Assembly (NCBI RefSeq): GCF_025215095.1
Contig: NZ_JALHAP010000076.1
Location: forward strand, 124,001 to 188,000
DNA from: Dryocola boscaweniae
Lineage (GTDB): Bacteria > Pseudomonadota > Gammaproteobacteria > Enterobacterales > Enterobacteriaceae
Reading direction: 5' to 3'
DNA: 64,000 nt
The position numbers and the translations under genes are program-made. Positions 56,593-64,000 of the stretch are shown in pieces (position 1 is the stretch's first letter; the number at the start of each line of letters is the position of its first letter). The notes below the pieces were generated by a model. The model was not told where the DNA came from and searched no databases. It saw only the letters and a list, made by a program, of their open reading frames with translations.

Positions 56593-56604
56593 TTAACTTC
56601 AGAA

Positions 56605-56670
56605 GTCGGATGGCGCTTCGCTTATCCGACCTACGTTTGATAATTGTATCCACCCACACGGCGCTTATCT
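56605..56670. repeat. palindromic extragenic repeats (REP-like), copy 3
   Basis: One full unit (GTCGGATGGCGCTTCGCTTA then TCCGACCTACG) is followed by a partial unit (CACACGGCGCTTATCTGACC), between the convergent ends of ahr and the kinase gene. Confidence 0.7.
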
Positions 56671-56678
56671 GACCTATG

Positions 56679-58319
56679 TTATTTGACCAGTGCGGCAAAT
56701 ACCTCGGCCACGGCAACCGCGCCCGGGTCTTTTACACCATCCAGATTGCCGCTGTTAACATACGACGAGCGGCCGGCGTTGGCTTTTTGCATTTGCGCCG
56801 TCGCGTCTGCGCCTTCCTGTGCGGCTTTCACCGCAGCTTTCAGGTCCTTATCCCGCAACGCTTCAAGCGCCGGTTGCAGGGCGTCGATCAGCGTGCGATC
56901 GCCGAGATCCGCGCCGCCGTAACGTTTCATCTGTTCCAGGCCAAACAGCAGCGCTTCCGGCAACGGTTTTTGCTCGCCCACTTTTTGCCCGGCTGCGGTA
57001 AAGAAAATCGACATCAGCACGCCGCTTGAACCGCCCATCACCGTCGCCAGCCTGTCGCCAATCAGTTCCAGCAGGGCTGCCGGATCGTTGAGCGGCAGTT
57101 TGCCGCTATCGTTAAGCTGCGCGATATCCCTCGCCCCTTCGGCGAAGGTGGAGCCGGTATCGCCGTCGCCCACTTTCGCATCCAGCGCGTTCAGGTGGTT
57201 TTCCTGCTCGATAAGCGTTTTGGTTACGCTTGCTACCAGCGCTTTCGCGGCAGCGTTGTCGGACGGCGTTATTTCCACGTCGCGGCGCAGCAGGCTGTGT
57301 TTTTGCGTTGGCATGGCGCGGTATTTCACCATCGGCTGCCAGCCTGCGGTTTCTACCTCAGCCTGTAACGCTTTAATAAAGTCGTCATTCAGGGCGATGG
57401 CCGAAAGCGAGAAGCCTTTCATATCCAGCGCGCTCACCAGCGGCGCGGGGCCAATCAGGTAGTCGAGCTGATCTTTAAGATCGGAGTGCACCAGCTCTCT
57501 GGTCAGCAACGCCATCTCCAGCGACGATACGCCGCCCAGGTTGTTAATCAGCACCGCAAGTTTTGCCTCCGCGCCGGTCTTTTGACGCAGGTGTTTGACC
57601 AGCGTAGCAATGATCTCTTTGCTGTTTTGCGTGTCGATGGTACTGGCGCCCGGCTCGCCGTGAATGCCCAGCCCCAGTTCGACGTGGCCGCCTTTAATGC
57701 GCCCTTCTTCTTCATCACTGCCCGGCAGGTTGCAGGTCTGCATCGCCACGCCCATGCTGGCGAGGTTGTCGCAGGCCTGCTGCGCGATGGATTTTACGTC
57801 GCTCAGGGATTTGCCCTGCTCTGCGGCGAAGCCCGCAATTTTGTGTACCAGCGCCGTGCCGGCAATGCCGCGCGGCTGCTTGTTATCCGGCAGCGAGATA
57901 TCGTCGCCGACGATCACCATCTCGACCTTCAGGCCGTGCTTTTTGGCTTTTTCCGCGGCGAGGCCGAAGTTCAGGCGGTCGCCGGTGTAGTTTTTCACAA
58001 TCAGCAGGCAGCCACGGTCGCCGGTTACCGCCACGATGGCGTTCAGCACCGCATCCACACTTGGCGAAGCGAAGAGGTCGCCGCACACCGCAGCGGTGAG
58101 CATGCCTTTGCCCACAAAGCCGACATGCGCCGGTTCGTGGCCTGAACCACCGCCGGAAATAATCGCGACTTTGCTTTTATCCCAGTCGTTACGGACCACT
58201 ACGCGGATGGCGGGATCTATGTCAAGGCGCGTCAGGTTACGGTAGCGGGAACTGATAATAACGCCTTCTATAGCGTCGTTGACCAACTGTTTTCGGTCAT
58301 TAAAGAAGAATCTGGACAT
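56679..58319 (-). CDS. dhaK: ATP-dependent dihydroxyacetone kinase (DhaK-DhaL fusion)
   Basis: This 546-residue single-chain kinase resembles the ATP-dependent Citrobacter enzyme. The N-terminal DhaK domain has SGGGSGHEPAHVGFVGKGML and the GIHGEPG loop with the substrate-binding His. The C-terminal DhaL ATP-binding domain starts near DAKVGDGDTGSTFAEGA and has GGSSGVLMS. It phosphorylates dihydroxyacetone (and glyceraldehyde) to glycolytic intermediates. The ATG at 58319 (MSRFFFNDRKQLVNDAIEGV) has AGGTT-type spacing; upstream frame to 58385 is less likely. It stands between ahr and yjgR, an insertion relative to E. coli. Confidence 0.93.
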   Translation of the reverse strand: MSRFFFNDRKQLVNDAIEGVIISSRYRNLTRLDIDPAIRVVVRNDWDKSKVAIISGGGSGHEPAHVGFVGKGMLTAAVCGDLFASPSVDAVLNAIVAVTGDRGCLLIVKNYTGDRLNFGLAAEKAKKHGLKVEMVIVGDDISLPDNKQPRGIAGTALVHKIAGFAAEQGKSLSDVKSIAQQACDNLASMGVAMQTCNLPGSDEEEGRIKGGHVELGLGIHGEPGASTIDTQNSKEIIATLVKHLRQKTGAEAKLAVLINNLGGVSSLEMALLTRELVHSDLKDQLDYLIGPAPLVSALDMKGFSLSAIALNDDFIKALQAEVETAGWQPMVKYRAMPTQKHSLLRRDVEITPSDNAAAKALVASVTKTLIEQENHLNALDAKVGDGDTGSTFAEGARDIAQLNDSGKLPLNDPAALLELIGDRLATVMGGSSGVLMSIFFTAAGQKVGEQKPLPEALLFGLEQMKRYGGADLGDRTLIDALQPALEALRDKDLKAAVKAAQEGADATAQMQKANAGRSSYVNSGNLDGVKDPGAVAVAEVFAALVK

Positions 58320-58453
58320 AGGTTCCTTAAAATCTGAAAAACGTATGCAAAGCATAGTTCTTACTTCGAGGGTTGCCGCAAACATGGGAATATGCTGATG
58401 ACGATATTTAGCCGATTGCTATGCTTATGGAAAATTACCTCAGGGAAACTATC

Positions 58454-59956
58454 ATGACCGCGCCACTGCTGATTGCCAGAACTATCGATAAGGAACTTCA
58501 TTTACTGCCCGCGATGGCGAACCGCCACGGGCTGATTACCGGCGCGACGGGCACCGGGAAAACGGTAACGCTGCAAAAGCTGGCCGAATCTTTCTCAGAA
58601 ATCGGCGTGCCGGTGTTTATGGCGGATGTAAAAGGCGATTTAACCGGCGTGGCCGAAGAAGGCGCGGAGTCGGAAAAGCTGCTGGCAAGGCTTGCGAAAA
58701 TCGGCGTCACGGACTGGTCGCCGCACGGCAATCCTGTTGTGCTGTGGGACATCTTTGGCGAGAAGGGCCACCCGGTGCGCGCTACCGTCTCGGACCTCGG
58801 GCCACTGCTGCTTTCCCGGCTGTTGAACCTCAATGAGGTTCAGTCCGGCGTACTGCAAATCATCTTCCGCATTGCCGACGACCAGGGCTTGCTGCTGCTT
58901 GATTTTAAAGACTTGCGCGCCGCCACGCAGTATATCGGCGATAACGCGAAGTCGTTCCAGAACCAGTACGGCAATATCAGCAGCGCCTCCGTCGGCGCCA
59001 TTCAGCGCGGGTTGTTGCAGCTTGAACAGCAGGGCGCGGAATATTTCTTCGGCGAGCCGATGCTGGATATCAAAGACTGGATGCGCACCAGCGCAGACGG
59101 CAAAGGCATCATTAATATCCTCTCGGCGGAAAAGCTCTACCAGATGCCGAAGCTGTATGCCGCAAGCCTGCTGTGGATGCTCTCCGAAGTGTACGAACAG
59201 TTGCCGGAAGCGGGCGATCTGGAGAAGCCAAGGCTGGTGTTCTTCTTTGATGAGGCGCACCTGCTGTTTAGCGACGCCCCGCAGGTGCTGCTGGATAAAA
59301 TCGAGCAGGTGATTCGGCTTATCCGCTCCAAAGGCGTTGGGGTTTATTTTGTTTCTCAAAATCCTTCGGATATTCCGGATACGGTGCTCGGCCAGTTGGG
59401 TAATCGCGTTCAGCACGCGTTACGCGCTTTTACGCCAAAAGATCAGAAGGCGGTGAAAACGGCGGCGCAAACCATGCGCGCCAACCCGGCGTTTGATACC
59501 GAAAAAGCGATCCAGGAACTCGGCACCGGCGAGGCGCTGGTCTCTTTTCTGGACGAGAAAGGCAGCCCGACGGTCGTGGAGCGCGTCATGGTAATTGCGC
59601 CCTGCTCGCGCATGGGGCCGGTGACCGACGACGAACGCAACGGCCTGCTGAACCATTCGCCGCTGTACGGTAAATACGACGAAACTGTCGATCGTGAATC
59701 CGCATACGAAAGGCTGCAACAAGGCGTACAGGCTGCGGGCGAACAGCAGGATGCGCCACCGGCTAAAGGCAGTGCGGTCGCCGTGGATAACGGCATCCTT
59801 GGCGGGTTGAAGGATATTCTGTTTGGCACAACCGGGCCAAGAGGCGGCAAGAAGGATGGCGTGGTGCAGACCATGGCTAAGAGCGCGGCCCGCCAGGTGA
59901 CCAACCAGATTATTCGCGGCGTGCTGGGCAGCATTATGGGCGGCCGCAGGCGCTAA
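58454..59956 (+). CDS. yjgR: HerA-like ATPase YjgR (DUF853)
   Basis: This 500-residue P-loop ATPase of the DUF853/HerA-FtsK branch has Walker [12 protein letters not shown] at residues 30-40 and Walker [14 protein letters not shown]. Conserved YjgR stretches are [20 protein letters not shown] and [20 protein letters not shown]. The C-terminus is Gly/Arg-rich (MGGRRR). The ATG at 58454 follows AGGGAAA; an upstream frame from 58421 adds 11 residues not expected in the family. Function is not established, though HerA-like proteins move DNA. It follows ahr in E. coli. Confidence 0.93.
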   Translation: MTAPLLIARTIDKELHLLPAMANRHGLITGATGTGKTVTLQKLAESFSEIGVPVFMADVKGDLTGVAEEGAESEKLLARLAKIGVTDWSPHGNPVVLWDIFGEKGHPVRATVSDLGPLLLSRLLNLNEVQSGVLQIIFRIADDQGLLLLDFKDLRAATQYIGDNAKSFQNQYGNISSASVGAIQRGLLQLEQQGAEYFFGEPMLDIKDWMRTSADGKGIINILSAEKLYQMPKLYAASLLWMLSEVYEQLPEAGDLEKPRLVFFFDEAHLLFSDAPQVLLDKIEQVIRLIRSKGVGVYFVSQNPSDIPDTVLGQLGNRVQHALRAFTPKDQKAVKTAAQTMRANPAFDTEKAIQELGTGEALVSFLDEKGSPTVVERVMVIAPCSRMGPVTDDERNGLLNHSPLYGKYDETVDRESAYERLQQGVQAAGEQQDAPPAKGSAVAVDNGILGGLKDILFGTTGPRGGKKDGVVQTMAKSAARQVTNQIIRGVLGSIMGGRRR

Positions 59957-59980
59957 ATACCCTCGCCCCTCAATTATCCA

Positions 59981-60049
59981 GGGCGGATAAGCGTAGCGCC
60001 ATCCACCATCTGCGTAACAAAACGGTGGATGGTGCGAGCTTATCCGCCC
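59981..60049. repeat. palindromic extragenic repeats (REP-like), copy 4
   Basis: Two inverted units, GGGCGGATAAGCG...CCATCCACC and GGTGGATGG...GCTTATCCGCCC, face each other across about 18 nt, downstream of yjgR. Confidence 0.75.
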
Positions 60050-60138
60050 TATGGCCCGTCTCCCCTCCGGTACAAAGTTCTTTGAATACCGTCACAATCG
60101 CTCGATCTCATTTACCCATTCTGTCCGGATGTAGCTAA

Positions 60139-63341
<3,203 letters not shown>

Positions 63342-63425
63342 CGGCCCTCCTGGATGGTAAAATTTTGGCGTTATCCCCGAACGGGGGGCGTGAGTATACC
63401 TTTTTTCCTTCTCAAGAGCGTATGA

Positions 63426-63926
63426 ATGAGCGAACTGATTTACTTAAACGGCTATCCCGAGCATTTGCTTTCGCAGGTTCGTACGCTGATTGCAGAGCAG
63501 CGTCTGGGCGAGGTGCTGCAAAAGCGCTACCCGGACGCGCACAATATCGCAACGGATAAAGCGCTTTACGCCTATACACAGGATCTGAAAAGCCAGTATC
63601 TGCGCAACGCGCCGCCCATCAATAAAGTAGCCTACGACAGTAAAATCCACGTGCTGAATAACGCGCTGGGATTACACACGGCGATTTCCCGTGTGCAGGG
63701 CGGCAAGCTCAAGGCGAAAGCAGAGATTCGCGTGGCGACAGTTTTCAAATCCGCACCGGTTGCCTTTCTGCGCATGATCGTGGTGCATGAACTGGCGCAC
63801 CTGAAAGAGAAAGACCACAACAAGGCGTTTTACTCGCTGTGCTGCCATATGGAGCCGCAGTATCATCAGTTCGAATTTGATACCCGCCTGTGGCTGACGC
63901 AACTGGCGCTGAAAGGTTCCGCATAA
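63426..63926 (+). CDS. ygjP: YgjP family zinc-metallopeptidase-like protein
   Basis: This 166-residue protein of the YgjP/WLM-like group has the zincin-type motif [17 protein letters not shown] with a following CCHMEPQY. It begins [20 protein letters not shown]. The E. coli homologue has been reported as a UTP pyrophosphatase; a peptidase activity is also suggested by the fold. The order fadH-rlmG-ygjP is as in E. coli. Nothing unusual is seen. Confidence 0.92.
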   Translation: MSELIYLNGYPEHLLSQVRTLIAEQRLGEVLQKRYPDAHNIATDKALYAYTQDLKSQYLRNAPPINKVAYDSKIHVLNNALGLHTAISRVQGGKLKAKAEIRVATVFKSAPVAFLRMIVVHELAHLKEKDHNKAFYSLCCHMEPQYHQFEFDTRLWLTQLALKGSA

Positions 63927-63932
63927 AACGAC

Positions 63933-63966
63933 GGTGGATGGCGCTTTCGCTTATCCACCCTACAGG
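63933..63966. repeat. palindromic extragenic repeat (REP-like), copy 5
   Basis: A single unit (GGTGGATGGCGCTTTCGCTT then ATCCACCCTACAGG) follows ygjP and resembles the units at 20259, 27339, 56605 and 59981. Confidence 0.7.
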
Positions 63967-64000
63967 CTGACGTAGCAGGCTTTGAAAGTCTCTGTCTAAC

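Overview
The window looks like the chromosome of an enterobacterium (Enterobacterales, probably Enterobacteriaceae). The outer parts are GC-rich and hold recognisable E. coli/Salmonella-type genes: cdh, ade and a purine permease, a fimAICDHF operon with fimZ/fimY/fimW-type regulators, nepI, tauABCD, leuX-ahr-yjgR and fadH-rlmG-ygjP. I cannot name the species from sequence alone.

Left chromosomal part (1-28990). An acid-sugar operon (KdgT-family permease, DUF1537 kinase, PdxA2-type dehydrogenase, DeoR regulator) has a duplicated operator-like sequence upstream. Next come cdh, a LysR regulator divergent from adenine deaminase and its purine permease, and a type 1 fimbrial locus whose regulators (fimW, fimY, fimZ) converge on the structural operon. 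There is no invertible switch and no fimB/fimE. These are followed by nepI, the taurine operon, a LysR plus citrate-type MFS plus orphan binding-protein cluster, a VOC protein, and two small conserved-looking proteins of unknown function.

Genomic island (28994-55111, about 26.1 kb, AT-rich). It is inserted in the 3' part of leuX tRNA-Leu(CAA). An 18-bp direct repeat marks both ends, a P4-type integrase lies beside the tRNA, and near-identical 24-bp repeats just inside each end look like integrase arm sites. Cargo from left to right: an orphan UvrD-type helicase; a decayed gene; a DUF6119 (TIGR04141-like) gene directly behind a complete His-Xaa-Ser (hxsD-hxsB-hxsC-hxsA) radical-SAM maturation operon; a DUF2971 gene with small membrane proteins; an ABC three-component (ABC-3C-type) conflict system with an HNH effector; a MobC/MobA mobilization pair whose relaxase carries 21 Ala-Pro repeats; a membrane protein and a lipoprotein; and a block of three overlapping tyrosine recombinases with a small coiled-coil protein (Tn554 / recombinase-in-trio / gamma-mobile-trio style). 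AlpA-, DUF6387- and integrase-type genes close the island. It is best read as an integrative mobilizable element carrying several defence or conflict modules, possibly assembled from nested elements.

Right chromosomal part (55112-64000). ahr (yjgB), an ATP-dependent dihydroxyacetone kinase, yjgR, fadH, rlmG and ygjP follow, with a family of short palindromic extragenic repeats and one 117-bp terminal-inverted-repeat hairpin element between genes.

The most novel-looking material is the hxs operon with its tightly linked DUF6119 gene, and the triple-recombinase block with its inverted-repeat-rich upstream region.
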